From NCBI GenBank assembly GCA_002403155.1, contig DHHF01000013.1:1-64000 (forward strand): 64,000 nt of DNA, given 5' to 3'. How positions within the stretch are numbered: the stretch's first letter is position 1; every line of letters begins with the position of its first letter. Below, in pieces: positions 43,383 to 52,849 of this stretch. The position numbers and the translations under genes are program-made. Source of the stretch: Sulfurovum sp. UBA4779 (GTDB lineage Bacteria > Campylobacterota > Campylobacteria > Campylobacterales > Sulfurovaceae). The notes under the pieces are model-generated. The model saw nothing but the letters and a program-made list of their open reading frames with translations, made no database searches and had not been told where the DNA came from.

Positions 43383-43955
43383 ATGATAGAAATATGCAGA
43401 ACTACAAAAGAGACCGATATCTGTATAAAGTTTAATTTATACGGATCAGGCCAAGCAAAAATCCGCACAGGAGTAGGTTTTTTTGACCATATGCTTGAAG
43501 CGTTTGCAAAACATGCGCATGCGGATGTGGAGGTAACTTGTAAAGGGGATGTTCATATTGATGATCACCATAGTGTCGAAGATGTCGGCATCGTTTTAGG
43601 GCAGGCGCTTCATCAATCACTCTATCCGGTGCAAAGTATAGAACGCTTTGGGAATGCGACGGTAGTTATGGATGAAGCCAGCGTAACATGCGATATGGAT
43701 GTTTCAAACCGCGGTTTTCTTTTTTTTGACCTTCCGGTTGGCGGAAAAGTCGGGCAATTTGATGTTGAGCTTGTCGAAGAATTTTTTAGAGCATTTGCAT
43801 TGAATGCATCGTTGACGATACATTTGGTTTATAACCGGGGGAAAAACAAGCATCATATCATAGAAGCGGCATTTAAGGCGCTTGCAGTGGCATTAAGAAG
43901 GGCGGCAGCTGTCAATAAAAATGCAGGTATTCCAAGCACAAAGGGTGTATTGTGA
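43383..43955 (+). CDS. hisB: Imidazoleglycerol-phosphate dehydratase
   Basis: This 190-residue monofunctional IGPD of histidine synthesis has the metal-binding motifs FFDHMLEAFAKHA, HIDDHHSVEDVGI and IHLVYNRGKNKHHIIEAAFK. It lacks the N-terminal phosphatase found in E. coli HisB. The stop overlaps the GTG of kdsC by 4 bases. Confidence 0.97.
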   Translation: MIEICRTTKETDICIKFNLYGSGQAKIRTGVGFFDHMLEAFAKHAHADVEVTCKGDVHIDDHHSVEDVGIVLGQALHQSLYPVQSIERFGNATVVMDEASVTCDMDVSNRGFLFFDLPVGGKVGQFDVELVEEFFRAFALNASLTIHLVYNRGKNKHHIIEAAFKALAVALRRAAAVNKNAGIPSTKGVL

Positions 43956-44449
43956 GTATTGAGCTGATTGTACTGGATGTGGATGGTACCATGACGGATA
44001 GCCGCATTACCTACAGTGAAATGGGTGATGAGATAAAATCATTTAATGTAAAAGACGGATTGGCCATTGCCAGCTGGAAAAAATTGGGGAAACAAGTCGC
44101 CATCATTACGGGAAGAACCTCAGCAATCGTTGCCCGTCGTGCAAAAGAGCTGGGGATTGAATATTTTTATCAAGGGGTTCACAATAAAAAAGAGATTTTA
44201 GAATCATTGTTAAGAGAACTGCGGTTAACATCGGATCATGTGGCTGCCATCGGCGATGATCTTAATGACCTGCCGATGCTTAAATTTGCTAAAATTTCAT
44301 TTGTACCCCAGGATGCAAGTGCTTACGTTCATAAAGCAGCGACCGTTGTTCTTGATAAAAAGGGCGGCGATGGCGCCGTGCGGGAAATGATAGAGTACCT
44401 TATTAAAAAAGAAGGTCTTGAAGCGAAGTATCTGGCATTATGGGAATAA
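43952..44449 (+). CDS. kdsC: 3-deoxy-D-manno-octulosonate-8-phosphate phosphatase
   Basis: This 165-residue HAD phosphatase of Kdo (LPS core) synthesis has LDVDGTMTDSRI (catalytic Asp pair), IITGRTSAIVARRAKELGIE, and AIGDDLNDLPML, which is the KdsC pattern. The small C2-cap-free form acts as a tetramer. GTG start; overlaps hisB by 4 and lptC by 10 bases. Confidence 0.95.
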   Translation: MSIELIVLDVDGTMTDSRITYSEMGDEIKSFNVKDGLAIASWKKLGKQVAIITGRTSAIVARRAKELGIEYFYQGVHNKKEILESLLRELRLTSDHVAAIGDDLNDLPMLKFAKISFVPQDASAYVHKAATVVLDKKGGDGAVREMIEYLIKKEGLEAKYLALWE

Positions 44450-44952
44450 GATTAGAAATTGTACTCCTTTTTGCAATGGGGGTTATATTGGTGCTGACTT
44501 TTGGGATAAAAACAGCCGATATTGACATCAAAAAACATTTATCCGGCAAAGAAGTTGAATTTACGGATACTACTTTTATCGAGGTGGGCATGGAGTCGAT
44601 GCAGAGTATTGCCCACAGCAGCCATGGTGTTAGACTCAACGGTGTTTTAATGCTTGATGAGTTGAATTATCATAGCAAGAATTTGGAGTTGCTGCGCGCA
44701 AAAAAAGGTATCTATCATAATGACAAGATTTTTTTGGAGGGAGATATCTTTGTTCGACAAAAAGAAGGATTTGAATATCATGCGCAGCAAGCCGTGTATG
44801 ATCAAGCAGTGCAGATACTCGATGTCAATTCTCCATTTTTAGCCAAAATGGATAAAAATACCATTCAGGGAAGTTCTATGCGTTATGACGTGCGCAAAAA
44901 AGAGATATTCGCCAAAGAGATTGCGGCTGTGGTTTATACTGTCGAAAAGTAA
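44440..44952 (+). CDS. lptC: LptC-like LPS export protein
   Basis: This 170-residue single-pass membrane protein has an N-terminal helix (~4-22) and a periplasmic OstA-like beta-jellyroll (DUF1239) with LLRAKKGIYHNDKIFLEGD and MRYDVRKKEIFAKEIAAVVY. It would take LPS from LptBFG and pass it to LptA. The order kdsC-lptC-lptA supports the call. Confidence 0.85.
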   Translation: MGIRLEIVLLFAMGVILVLTFGIKTADIDIKKHLSGKEVEFTDTTFIEVGMESMQSIAHSSHGVRLNGVLMLDELNYHSKNLELLRAKKGIYHNDKIFLEGDIFVRQKEGFEYHAQQAVYDQAVQILDVNSPFLAKMDKNTIQGSSMRYDVRKKEIFAKEIAAVVYTVEK

Positions 44953-44993
44953 TATCATGGTAAAATAGAGAGATTTTTTATAAAGGTTATGTA

Positions 44994-45458
44994 TTGTTAT
45001 TGATGAGATGGATACTTTTGGTTGGTATGAGTGTTTTTTTAATGGCTGAGAAAATAGAGATTACGTCAGAATCTATGAATGCACGCGAGTTGCAAAAAGA
45101 GGTTCATTTTATCGGCAACGTAATGATTAAGTATTCAGAAAGCTGGCTGCATGGAGATGAGGTGGTGGTTCATTTTGATGAAAACAATGAAACCAAAATG
45201 TATGAAGCGTCAGGCAAAGTGACGTTTGAGTTTAAGAATGAAAAAAATTTTTATAAAGGCAGTGCAAATAAAGTAACCTATTATCCCCAAAAATCCTATT
45301 ATGTGCTAGAGGGCGGTGCAAAAATAGACGACTTGCTCAATAAACGCCACGTAAACGGAGAAATGATTACGCTTGATATGGCTACAGGCAATGCGAATGT
45401 TCGGGGAGAAAAGAAAAAACCTGTAAAATTTATCTTTGAGATGGAGGAAAAAAAATGA
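44994..45458 (+). CDS. lptA: LptA-like periplasmic LPS-bridge protein
   Basis: This 154-residue protein has a signal peptide (cleavage after MAEK region, ~18) and the OstA/LptA fold (ITSESMNAREL, EVHFIGNVMIKY, ASGKVTFEFKNEK, GGAKIDDLLNKRHVNGEMIT). It forms the periplasmic bridge for LPS. TTG start is supported by AAAGG 7 bases upstream; an ATG three codons later is too far from it. The stop overlaps the ysxC start (ATGA). Confidence 0.88.
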   Translation: MLLMRWILLVGMSVFLMAEKIEITSESMNARELQKEVHFIGNVMIKYSESWLHGDEVVVHFDENNETKMYEASGKVTFEFKNEKNFYKGSANKVTYYPQKSYYVLEGGAKIDDLLNKRHVNGEMITLDMATGNANVRGEKKKPVKFIFEMEEKK

Positions 45459-46072
45459 GTATGCCTCGAATTGTTGAGGCCAAATTTGTAAAATCTGCTC
45501 AAAGTATCACAGACAGCCTCCCTGAAGATCTGAGCGAAGTTGTTTTTTTGGGACGATCCAATGTAGGAAAAAGTTCTACGCTTAATGCTTTGGCCGGCAG
45601 AAAAAATTTGGCAAAAAGTTCGGCAACCCCCGGAAAAACACAATTGATTAATTTTTTTGAAACAAGATACAGATACAAGGAGGAGGATTACCCTGTCCGT
45701 TTTGTGGATCTGCCCGGTTTTGGATATGCCAAGGTATCAAAATCTCTCAAGGAAGTATGGCAGAAAAATCTCGTTGAGTTTATCCAAAATCGTGTTTCCA
45801 TACGTCTTTTTATTCATCTTCGGGATGCAAGGCATCCTCATGCCAAAATTGATGAAGATGTAGAAAAGTATATTAAAGGGTTTATCCGGCCGGACCAACG
45901 CTATCTTACGGTATTTACCAAGATAGATAAGCTCAACCAAAAAGAGCGTGCAAAACTTAAAAATGATTTTCCCGACGGCATCGTCTTGTCCAACCTCAAA
46001 TCAAACGGCCACGATAGAGTCCATTTTGAGATACTGCATACAATATTTGGCATAAATAAAGAAGGAGTTTAG
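45455..46072 (+). CDS. ysxC: Ribosome-assembly GTPase YsxC/EngB
   Basis: This 205-residue GTPase has P-loop GRSNVGKSS, switch region SATPGKTQLINFF, G3 FVDLPGFGYAKV and G4 FTKIDKLN. It helps 50S subunit assembly. It overlaps lptA by 4 bases and precedes the acetyltransferase gene by 2 bases. Confidence 0.95.
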   Translation: MSMPRIVEAKFVKSAQSITDSLPEDLSEVVFLGRSNVGKSSTLNALAGRKNLAKSSATPGKTQLINFFETRYRYKEEDYPVRFVDLPGFGYAKVSKSLKEVWQKNLVEFIQNRVSIRLFIHLRDARHPHAKIDEDVEKYIKGFIRPDQRYLTVFTKIDKLNQKERAKLKNDFPDGIVLSNLKSNGHDRVHFEILHTIFGINKEGV

Positions 46073-46074
46073 AT

Positions 46075-46539
46075 TTGATTTCACTTGTAAAGCCGACATT
46101 GAGTGATATTCCGCAAATGCAGGAAATGGTCATCGAAGAAGTAAAAAGCGGTATTATTTTGAAGCGGACAGAAGATGAAGTTGCAACGAATATCCGTTCG
46201 TATGTGGTGGCAAAAGAAGGAGAAAGGATCGTCGGATACACAGCGCTTCATATTCATTCAAGACGCCTTGCGGAAATCAGAAGCCTTATCGTTGATCGGG
46301 CGTACCGGGGGCAAAAAATAGGCCAGCGCATGGTTGAGTATGCACTGGAAGAAGCAAAAGCATTAAATGTGGAAGAAGATGTGCTTGCATTAACGTATGT
46401 GCCCGGGTTTTTTAAAAAATTGGGTTTTAATGAAATCAACAAAGAAGCAATCCCGGAACATAAAATTTGGGCAGATTGCATCAAGTGTATACATTTTCCT
46501 GTATGCAATGAAGTTGCATTGATTTATAAGTTATCATAA
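46075..46539 (+). CDS. argA: Short N-acetylglutamate synthase-type GNAT acetyltransferase
   Basis: This 154-residue GNAT protein has the acetyl-CoA loop VDRAYRGQKIGQRMVEYAL and the ArgA-like tail HKIWADCIKCIHFPVCNEVA. The short (S-NAGS) form makes N-acetylglutamate for arginine synthesis in organisms without the kinase-like domain. TTG start with AAGGAG at 46062. Confidence 0.85.
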   Translation: MISLVKPTLSDIPQMQEMVIEEVKSGIILKRTEDEVATNIRSYVVAKEGERIVGYTALHIHSRRLAEIRSLIVDRAYRGQKIGQRMVEYALEEAKALNVEEDVLALTYVPGFFKKLGFNEINKEAIPEHKIWADCIKCIHFPVCNEVALIYKLS

Positions 46540-46557
46540 AGGGCTGTTCACAACATT

Positions 46558-47013
46558 ATGAGCAGATTTCTTGTAGCTGTACAGTACCCTGTTTTTTGGA
46601 CACTTATTGTTTTGTTTATTGCTTTTTATCCCTTGCTTATCTCCATTTATGTTTTTTTGCCTTTGCTTATAGGTATAATGGGGTATGTGCTGATTGAAGG
46701 GATAGAAAAAAGAAAATTGGCCTATATTCTTATTGCATCGTTTTATTATATCAATTTGGAAGTGAATCTTTCTTTGCCTCTTTTTTTGACTTTTATTTCT
46801 GCGTTATTGATTTATGTATTGTTTTATCCTTATCTGAAGCATTTTAGAAGATGTCCGACATGCGTTCGAATACTGATTGTTTTACTTATGGATATTTTTT
46901 ATTTGGGGGTTTTGCTTTTTTATGATTTTTTACTTGAAGATACAAGTGTTATTTTGGATTCAATATTGCTTTATTCTTTGATAGTGGATCTGTTGATCGT
47001 GGTTATAGTATGA
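46558..47013 (+). CDS. Small membrane protein, MreD-like position
   Basis: This 151-residue, highly hydrophobic protein has about five helices (TLIVLFIAFYPLLISIYVFL and others). The size, topology and location directly before mrdA resemble MreD, the membrane partner of rod-shape proteins. The sequence is too divergent for a firm call. The stop overlaps the mrdA start (ATGA), so translation is coupled. Confidence 0.6.
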   Translation: MSRFLVAVQYPVFWTLIVLFIAFYPLLISIYVFLPLLIGIMGYVLIEGIEKRKLAYILIASFYYINLEVNLSLPLFLTFISALLIYVLFYPYLKHFRRCPTCVRILIVLLMDIFYLGVLLFYDFLLEDTSVILDSILLYSLIVDLLIVVIV

Positions 47014-48800
47014 GATATAAAATTGCACTGGTTGTATTTTTGATTTTTTGGGGTGCAATGATAGCAAGATTGTATCATGTCAGTATCAAATCAAATTTTT
47101 ATTATCAAAAACTTGCGAAAGAAAATATAGAAAGAAAACAGTTTATCAAGCCCGTAAGAGGAGAGATAATGGATGCCAACGGCAATCTTCTTGTCATGAA
47201 TCAAATAGGTTTTTCTGTTTCTATCGAGCCTCATCTCAAAGCGGATTCTCCCATGTTGGAAGCCGTTGTTGATACGCTGGTTGAGAATTTTCCTGATCTC
47301 AACAAAACAATCATGATGAAAGTGTATACAAAAAATAATTCTCCCTATAATCACAAATTTATAAAAGTGGTAGATTTTATTCATTATCCTGATATGATGG
47401 GCGCCTATCCCAAGCTGAGCCTTATGCCTCAAATCCAAATAGAAGCCGAAACAAAACGCTACTATCCTTATGGAAAGTACTGTTCGCATATTGTGGGCTA
47501 CACGGGAAGATCCAATGAAAAGGAAAATAAAGAAGACCCCGTGGTAGATGAAGTGGGCAAGATAGGCAAAAGCGGATTGGAGAAATATTATAATGACGTG
47601 CTGCAGGGTGAATTGGGATATGAAATTACCAAGGTGACTGCTACCAATCAGGCGATTGACATTTTAGAAAAAGAAGATCCCAAAGACAATAAAAATATTA
47701 AACTTAATATTGACATCAATCTGCAAAAGATAATTTATGAAAGTTTTAAAGACCAAGCGGGCGTAGCGATAGTGATGCGTACCAATGGAGAAATTTTGGC
47801 TTCTGTGAGCTATCCTTCTTATGATCCCAATCTTTTTGTGGGAGGCATAAGCGTTAATGACTGGAAAGCACTTCAAGAGGATCTCAATCATCCTTTTACC
47901 AATAAAATGATACACGGAACCTATCCTCCTGGCTCAACGATTAAAATGGGGATGGCACTGGCTTTTTCCAAGGCAAAAAAAGGGATTCTTGATACGAATG
48001 AGTTTTGTAATGGCCATATAAAGTTAGGAAAGAGCAAACATAAATTTAGATGCTGGTCAGCATGGGGGCACGGAAGCGTGGATCTAAGAAAAGCAATTCG
48101 CGAAAGCTGCGATGTTTATTTTTATAATAAAAGCTTAAAAGTAGGCATCGATGCAATGGCAAAGCATCTTAGATCATTTGGTTTGGGCGTTCCTACGGGA
48201 GTGGATTTGCCCGATGAGTATGCCGGCGTTATACCGGATAAAGAATGGAAGATGAAAAGATACAAGCAGCCTTGGTATTTGGGGGAGACTGTCATTGCAT
48301 CTATCGGTCAAGGATATGATCTTGTCACGCCGCTGCAAATGGTGCGCCATACCAATTTGATTGCTACTTCCAAGCTCGTAACACCCCGCATTGCCAAAGA
48401 GGTAAACGGCAAAGAGATAAATGCCGGCATGGTTTCCGTTTCTTTTAATCCGTATTATCTAAGCGAAATTAGAAAAGGCATGTATGAAGTCTGCAATACA
48501 AGAAAAGGAACGGCATTTTCTACCATGGGCAATCTGCCTGTAACGGTTGCCGGAAAAACGGGAACCTCCCAGGTAACCTCCATCCCTCAATCAACCATTA
48601 AAAGGCTTAAAGAGGAAGAGTTAGCCTATTTTCATCGTTCCCATGCTTGGATCACTACCTACGCCCCCTATGAGAACCCTCAGTATATCGTGACTGTGCT
48701 TCTTGAACACGGAGGACATGGCGGAAGCACAGCAGGGCCGATTGCTGCGGATATTTATAAATGGCTTTATGCAAACGGGTATTTTAAAAAGAAAGAATAA
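47010..48800 (+). CDS. mrdA: Penicillin-binding protein 2 (rod-shape transpeptidase)
   Basis: This 596-residue class B PBP has an N-terminal anchor (~5-22), a dimerisation region (~45-215) with PVRGEIMDANGNLL, and the transpeptidase domain (~245-590). The catalytic Ser309 is in SxxK (GSTIK). The second motif is near ESCDVYF, and KTGTS lies in VAGKTGTSQV. It crosslinks peptidoglycan during elongation with RodA and MreBCD. It ends the rlpA-to-mrdA operon. Confidence 0.95.
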   Translation: MRYKIALVVFLIFWGAMIARLYHVSIKSNFYYQKLAKENIERKQFIKPVRGEIMDANGNLLVMNQIGFSVSIEPHLKADSPMLEAVVDTLVENFPDLNKTIMMKVYTKNNSPYNHKFIKVVDFIHYPDMMGAYPKLSLMPQIQIEAETKRYYPYGKYCSHIVGYTGRSNEKENKEDPVVDEVGKIGKSGLEKYYNDVLQGELGYEITKVTATNQAIDILEKEDPKDNKNIKLNIDINLQKIIYESFKDQAGVAIVMRTNGEILASVSYPSYDPNLFVGGISVNDWKALQEDLNHPFTNKMIHGTYPPGSTIKMGMALAFSKAKKGILDTNEFCNGHIKLGKSKHKFRCWSAWGHGSVDLRKAIRESCDVYFYNKSLKVGIDAMAKHLRSFGLGVPTGVDLPDEYAGVIPDKEWKMKRYKQPWYLGETVIASIGQGYDLVTPLQMVRHTNLIATSKLVTPRIAKEVNGKEINAGMVSVSFNPYYLSEIRKGMYEVCNTRKGTAFSTMGNLPVTVAGKTGTSQVTSIPQSTIKRLKEEELAYFHRSHAWITTYAPYENPQYIVTVLLEHGGHGGSTAGPIAADIYKWLYANGYFKKKE

Positions 48801-48830
48801 TTTGTTCTCAATCTTTACAGTGCAAAACAT

Positions 48831-49763
48831 TCAGATGTTTTGCAAAGTATTGCTGATAAAGAGTCCAAAGATAATGATCAAGCTGATGCCTGCGGATCTG
48901 TTATAAAGGTTGTTTGCCATGATAAAAACGAGCAAAAAGGTTGCAACAATCATCGCTGCAATATCAAACATATGAGCCATGCCTTGGATAGGCATGGGAT
49001 TTGTTAGAGCCGCAGCTCCCAATACTACTGAAGTGTTTGCCATGTTTGAGCCGATAATGTTGCCTATAGCCATATCTGCTTTGCCTTTTACAGCAGCTGA
49101 AAGGCTTACGGCTAATTCCGGCAATGAGGTTCCGATCGAAATCATAATAATACCGATGATCCATTCGCTGATACCAAAATTTTTGGCGATCCCAGAAGCG
49201 CTTTCTATAGCAAAATGCGCACCGATAATGATCAAAATCAAACCAAAAAATAGCGCAAAAACCGTTTTTATCCAGGAAAATCGAAGCATGTTGATCTCTT
49301 CAAGATGTTCTTGGGGGATATTTTTTCTATCCTGCGTTAAGAAAAGAAGATAGGCACCCATCAGCAGCAGTAAAAGCATTCCGTCAAACCGTGAGATGAT
49401 TCCATCCATAATCATCAAAAGGAAGATTAAAGCCGGCATTAGCGTCCAAGTGCTGTCTTTTGCAAAAAAATCCCTGCTAGGCTTTATTTTTGCGGCCACC
49501 AAAAAAACAGAAGCCAAAACAAGAGTGATATTAATAATATTACTCCCTATCACATTGGCGATGGCAATTTGAGGTTTTTGTGCATAGCTTGCGGCAACAC
49601 CGGCAGCTGTTTCAGGTAAACTTGTACCCAAAGCAATAATCGTGGCGCCGATGATAAACTCCGGTATATTGAATTTTAATGCAATACGTTCGCTTTGATG
49701 AATCAACAGTTCAGTACCCCAGATCAAAGCGCCCATGGCAATTACAAAAATAAGAAAATTCAT
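48831..49763 (-). CDS. Calcium/sodium antiporter (CaCA, YrbG-like)
   Basis: This 310-residue protein has ten helices in two inverted repeats. The alpha-repeats are IIALGTSLPETAAGVAASY (~45) and ISIGTSLPELAVSLSAAVKG (~205), the signature of K+-independent Na+/Ca2+ exchangers. It should export Ca2+ using sodium or protons. Convergent with mrdA, 31 bases apart; next to ybeY in the same direction. Confidence 0.92.
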   Translation of the reverse strand: MNFLIFVIAMGALIWGTELLIHQSERIALKFNIPEFIIGATIIALGTSLPETAAGVAASYAQKPQIAIANVIGSNIINITLVLASVFLVAAKIKPSRDFFAKDSTWTLMPALIFLLMIMDGIISRFDGMLLLLLMGAYLLFLTQDRKNIPQEHLEEINMLRFSWIKTVFALFFGLILIIIGAHFAIESASGIAKNFGISEWIIGIIMISIGTSLPELAVSLSAAVKGKADMAIGNIIGSNMANTSVVLGAAALTNPMPIQGMAHMFDIAAMIVATFLLVFIMANNLYNRSAGISLIIIFGLFISNTLQNI

Positions 49764-49770
49764 TCAATTC

Positions 49771-50196
49771 CTAAGTCTCTGTTCGGACTATCAGGCTTGA
49801 AGGCAAACCAAAAATTTCGATCAACTCTTTTTCTTTGGCGCGCATTTCGCCTTGGTCGCATTCGTGGTCATACCCAAGCAGATGCAGCAGTCCGTGGATA
49901 AAAAGCAAACTCAGTTCGTCTTGGATAGTATGACCGTAAAGTTTGGCTTTTTCTTTTACGAACGCTTCGGAAATGACAATCGAACCCAAAGGCATATCTT
50001 CAAACGTATTTTCCAACGGAAAACTAAGCACATCGGTAGGGTAGTCCTTGCCTCTGTGTATTTGATTGAGTGCTTGTATCGTTTCGTTGTCCGTGATAAC
50101 CAATTCTAATTGCTTTGAGGTAAGTACCGCTGCGATTTTTTCAAGTTTTTGTACTTCAATTTGTAATGATGTTTCGTTTTCTAGGTCTATTAACAT
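49771..50196 (-). CDS. ybeY: Endoribonuclease YbeY (rRNA maturation)
   Basis: This 141-residue zinc endoribonuclease has the metal motif HGLLHLLGYDH (three His) and PTDVLSFPLEN upstream. It takes part in 16S rRNA 3' end maturation and ribosome quality control. It precedes the antiporter gene by 7 bases, so they likely share a transcript. Confidence 0.95.
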   Translation of the reverse strand: MLIDLENETSLQIEVQKLEKIAAVLTSKQLELVITDNETIQALNQIHRGKDYPTDVLSFPLENTFEDMPLGSIVISEAFVKEKAKLYGHTIQDELSLLFIHGLLHLLGYDHECDQGEMRAKEKELIEIFGLPSSLIVRTET

Positions 50197-50248
50197 TCTC
50201 TAAGTTTACCTGAATCTTGGTAAAATGAGATTAAAAAACAGGTTTAAA

Positions 50249-50917
50249 ATGAAAAAGCAAAAAGCAGTATGTATCATTTCAGGAGGCATGGATAGCGCCT
50301 TAAGTGCAAAAATAGCTCAAAAAGAAGGATATGAGATTATTGCTTTGCATTTTAATTATGGCCAGCGCACCCAATCAAAAGAGCTGGCATGTTTTAGGCA
50401 TATTGCAAAAAATGTTGAAGCGATCTGTTCGTATGAAATAGATTTGGATTTTTTTAAGCAAATAGGCGCTTCTGCGTTAACAGATAAAAATATCGACGTA
50501 CCTACCGGAGGGCTGGAGGCGGGTGTGCCTGTAACATATGTACCTTTTAGAAACGGTATTTTTCTTTCTATTGCAGCTGCTGTTGCAGAAAAGCATGGCG
50601 CTTGTGCATTATTTATCGGGGTAGTAGAGGAAGACAGCAGCGGATATCCCGATTGTACGCAAGCTTATATTGAGCAGATGCAAAAAGCGATCAATCTGGG
50701 GACCAAAAAAGAGACAAATCTTCAGATTCAAACACCTCTCATAGAACTTAGCAAAGCGCAGATTGTGCAAAAAGCATTGGAGCTTGGTGTACCTTTGGAG
50801 CATACGTGGAGCTGCTATCAGTCCGAAGAAAAGGCATGCGGAGTTTGCGATAGCTGTCGGTTGAGATTGCGGGGATTTAAAAAAGCAAAAGCAAAGGATC
50901 CGATCAGCTATCAATAG
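50249..50917 (+). CDS. queC: 7-cyano-7-deazaguanine synthase
   Basis: This ~222-residue enzyme of queuosine synthesis has a PP-loop ISGGMDSALSAK, FNYGQRTQSKEL, YVPFRNGIFLSIAAA, and the zinc motif SCYQSEEKACGVCDSCRLR. It converts 7-carboxy-7-deazaguanine with ATP and ammonia. The ATG at 50249 is better placed than the longer frame. No queDE genes are adjacent. Confidence 0.94.
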   Translation: MKKQKAVCIISGGMDSALSAKIAQKEGYEIIALHFNYGQRTQSKELACFRHIAKNVEAICSYEIDLDFFKQIGASALTDKNIDVPTGGLEAGVPVTYVPFRNGIFLSIAAAVAEKHGACALFIGVVEEDSSGYPDCTQAYIEQMQKAINLGTKKETNLQIQTPLIELSKAQIVQKALELGVPLEHTWSCYQSEEKACGVCDSCRLRLRGFKKAKAKDPISYQ

Positions 50918-50934
50918 TATTTTGGGAGGCCGAT

Positions 50935-51297
50935 TTAGAGATTAAGGCCTTTTATAACAAATTCAAATTCATAACGATGGGTCGGATATTTTTTAAGCCC
51001 TTCTGCTATAAATTGGTTTTTAGTAATTTGTCTGTCCCAAAGCCTATAGGTTAGGTCTTTAAACCAAGATTTTTTTTCCGGCGTATCCAACACGATTCTG
51101 TCATATTTGGGGTCATCTTTGATTCTGGATGCTACTTCAGTCATTTTTTGCTGATAAAGCTCAAGTTTTTCCGGCGTAGGTTTTTCATAGGTTTTTTCGA
51201 TATTTGCAGCCATCGAAGGTTCGGCGAGGTCAAAGGTTGGTGTGCATGCAGTAAAAGTAAATCCTGCCAATGCAGCCAAATATAATTTATAATTCAT
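50935..51297 (-). CDS. Small lipoprotein of unknown function
   Basis: This 120-residue lipoprotein has a signal peptide with TFTAC (Cys18). After a Pro-rich linker comes a helical, charged region, KLELYQQKMTEVASRIKDDP, followed by a C terminus rich in aromatic residues (WFKDLTYRLWDRQITKNQF). I do not recognise it. Convergent with queC, single gene. Confidence 0.7.
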   Translation of the reverse strand: MNYKLYLAALAGFTFTACTPTFDLAEPSMAANIEKTYEKPTPEKLELYQQKMTEVASRIKDDPKYDRIVLDTPEKKSWFKDLTYRLWDRQITKNQFIAEGLKKYPTHRYEFEFVIKGLNL

Positions 51298-51429
51298 TTT
51301 CTCTCCTTAAAAATTTTTCATATTGTAGCCAAACGGGTTAAAATTTTACAAGAAAATTACAGCAAAAAATCCCGGCTGCTTTGTTTGGCAATCCCATTAA
51401 ATATGCTAAAACCGTATTGAAATGTATGG

Positions 51430-51927
51430 TTATGTTTTTATCATAAATTTGCCTTTTGTTCTCTCTTTGACCACTTTGCTGTAGTGGCCAAATACGCCGT
51501 TCATGGCGATATGCACACCATGTTGTTCTAGATTTTGCATATAGCCTACGGCAGAGGCCAAATTGGCTGAAGCTTCCAGCGGATCGATCGAAAAGGGCAC
51601 CATGGCTCCCGTCAGCACAATGCATTTTTCCAAATCGGCATCCGCAAGATATCGTGCAGTAACATCCATGGTGTCTGTTCCGTGGACAATCAGTATCTTT
51701 TCTTCTTTTGCAAGATTGATGGTCGCTAACAGCAAGAGCCTGTCTTCACTGGTGATATCAAGACTGTCTTTTCCTATAATAGTGACAATGTTAAAATCAG
51801 TAAGCCAGCGTTTGCTGATTTCTTTTAATGCCAAAGAGTGCGTATCGATTTCAAGTTTTCCGTTAATGGGGTTGTAACGTTTATTGAAAGTGCCGCCTGT
51901 GTCTATAAGGAGTATTTTGTTCTTCAT
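51430..51927 (-). CDS. Half-length L-asparaginase-like protein
   Basis: This 165-residue protein equals only the N-terminal domain of type I/II asparaginases (~330 residues). It keeps the nucleophile region LLIDTGGTFN (Thr near 11) and the HGTDTMDVTA motif with the second Thr and Asp, plus VLTGAMVPFS. The C-terminal domain is absent and no fragment follows. Such half-length forms recur in this phylum, so it may be a genuine small amidohydrolase rather than a remnant. Its function is unproven. Confidence 0.8.
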   Translation of the reverse strand: MKNKILLIDTGGTFNKRYNPINGKLEIDTHSLALKEISKRWLTDFNIVTIIGKDSLDITSEDRLLLLATINLAKEEKILIVHGTDTMDVTARYLADADLEKCIVLTGAMVPFSIDPLEASANLASAVGYMQNLEQHGVHIAMNGVFGHYSKVVKERTKGKFMIKT

Positions 51928-52022
51928 GGATAATTTTGCCTTGCTTGGTTGATATAGTCAGTTTTACATTCTACCGCATTCATGGTAAAATATCACCACT
52001 AAATTTTTGGAGAAAGAAAAGT

Positions 52023-52844
52023 ATGATAATGAAAGGTAAAAAAGGTGTTGTTTTAGGCATCGCAAATAAAAAATCTATTGCTTACGGTATTGCGAAAGCA
52101 TGCCAAGAACAAGGCGCCCAGATGGCAATTACATTTTTGAATGAACGGTTTGAGCAAAAACTTGCACCCATTGCCGATGAACTGGGATGTGAGGGAAGGT
52201 TTTATCCGTGCGATGTAAGCAAGCCTGAAGAGATCAAAGCACTCAAAGCATCGCTTGAAAAAGATATGGGGCAGATAGATTTTATTGTTCATTCTATTGC
52301 ATTCGCACCGAAAGAAGGATTGAGCGGCCGATTTGTAGATATCTCCAAAGAGGCATTTGATGTTGCGATGGATATCTCTGTGTACTCGCTCATCGAAGTC
52401 GTAAGAGAGCTGAAGCCTATTTTGTCCAGCAATTCTTCGGTATTGACATTAACCTATTACGGCGGAGTGAAATATATCCCAAATTACAATCTTATGGGGG
52501 TTGCCAAAGCAGCATTGGAAATGACAACCAAATATCTCGCCGAAGATTTGGGAAAAGAAGGAATCCGCGTCAATGCAATTTCTGCCGGCCCTATCAAGAC
52601 GCTTGCGGCAGCCGGAATCGGCGATTTTAGTTTTATGCTTAAATGGAATGCCGCACACTCTCCGCTAAAACAGAATGTAACGATCGATCAGGTAGGAAAT
52701 TCCGGTATGTATCTGCTTTCTGATTTGAGTTCGGGAGTGACGGGAGAAATTCATTATGTGGATGCAGGATTTAATATCATGGGTATGCCGGCAGTTGAAT
52801 TTGACGAAAACGGCAGACCCAAGATAGCCTGGAACGGAGAATAG
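52023..52844 (+). CDS. fabI: Enoyl-[acyl-carrier-protein] reductase (NADH)
   Basis: This ~273-residue SDR enzyme of fatty acid synthesis has a glycine-rich loop GIANKKSIAYGIAKA, VHSIAFAPKEGL, the catalytic Tyr-x6-Lys in YNLMGVAK, and ISAGPIKTLAAAGI, typical of FabI. The ATG at 52023 has GGAG at proper distance; the longer frame includes the promoter. It is followed after 5 bases by rlmB. Confidence 0.95.
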   Translation: MIMKGKKGVVLGIANKKSIAYGIAKACQEQGAQMAITFLNERFEQKLAPIADELGCEGRFYPCDVSKPEEIKALKASLEKDMGQIDFIVHSIAFAPKEGLSGRFVDISKEAFDVAMDISVYSLIEVVRELKPILSSNSSVLTLTYYGGVKYIPNYNLMGVAKAALEMTTKYLAEDLGKEGIRVNAISAGPIKTLAAAGIGDFSFMLKWNAAHSPLKQNVTIDQVGNSGMYLLSDLSSGVTGEIHYVDAGFNIMGMPAVEFDENGRPKIAWNGE

Positions 52845-52849
52845 GGCAA

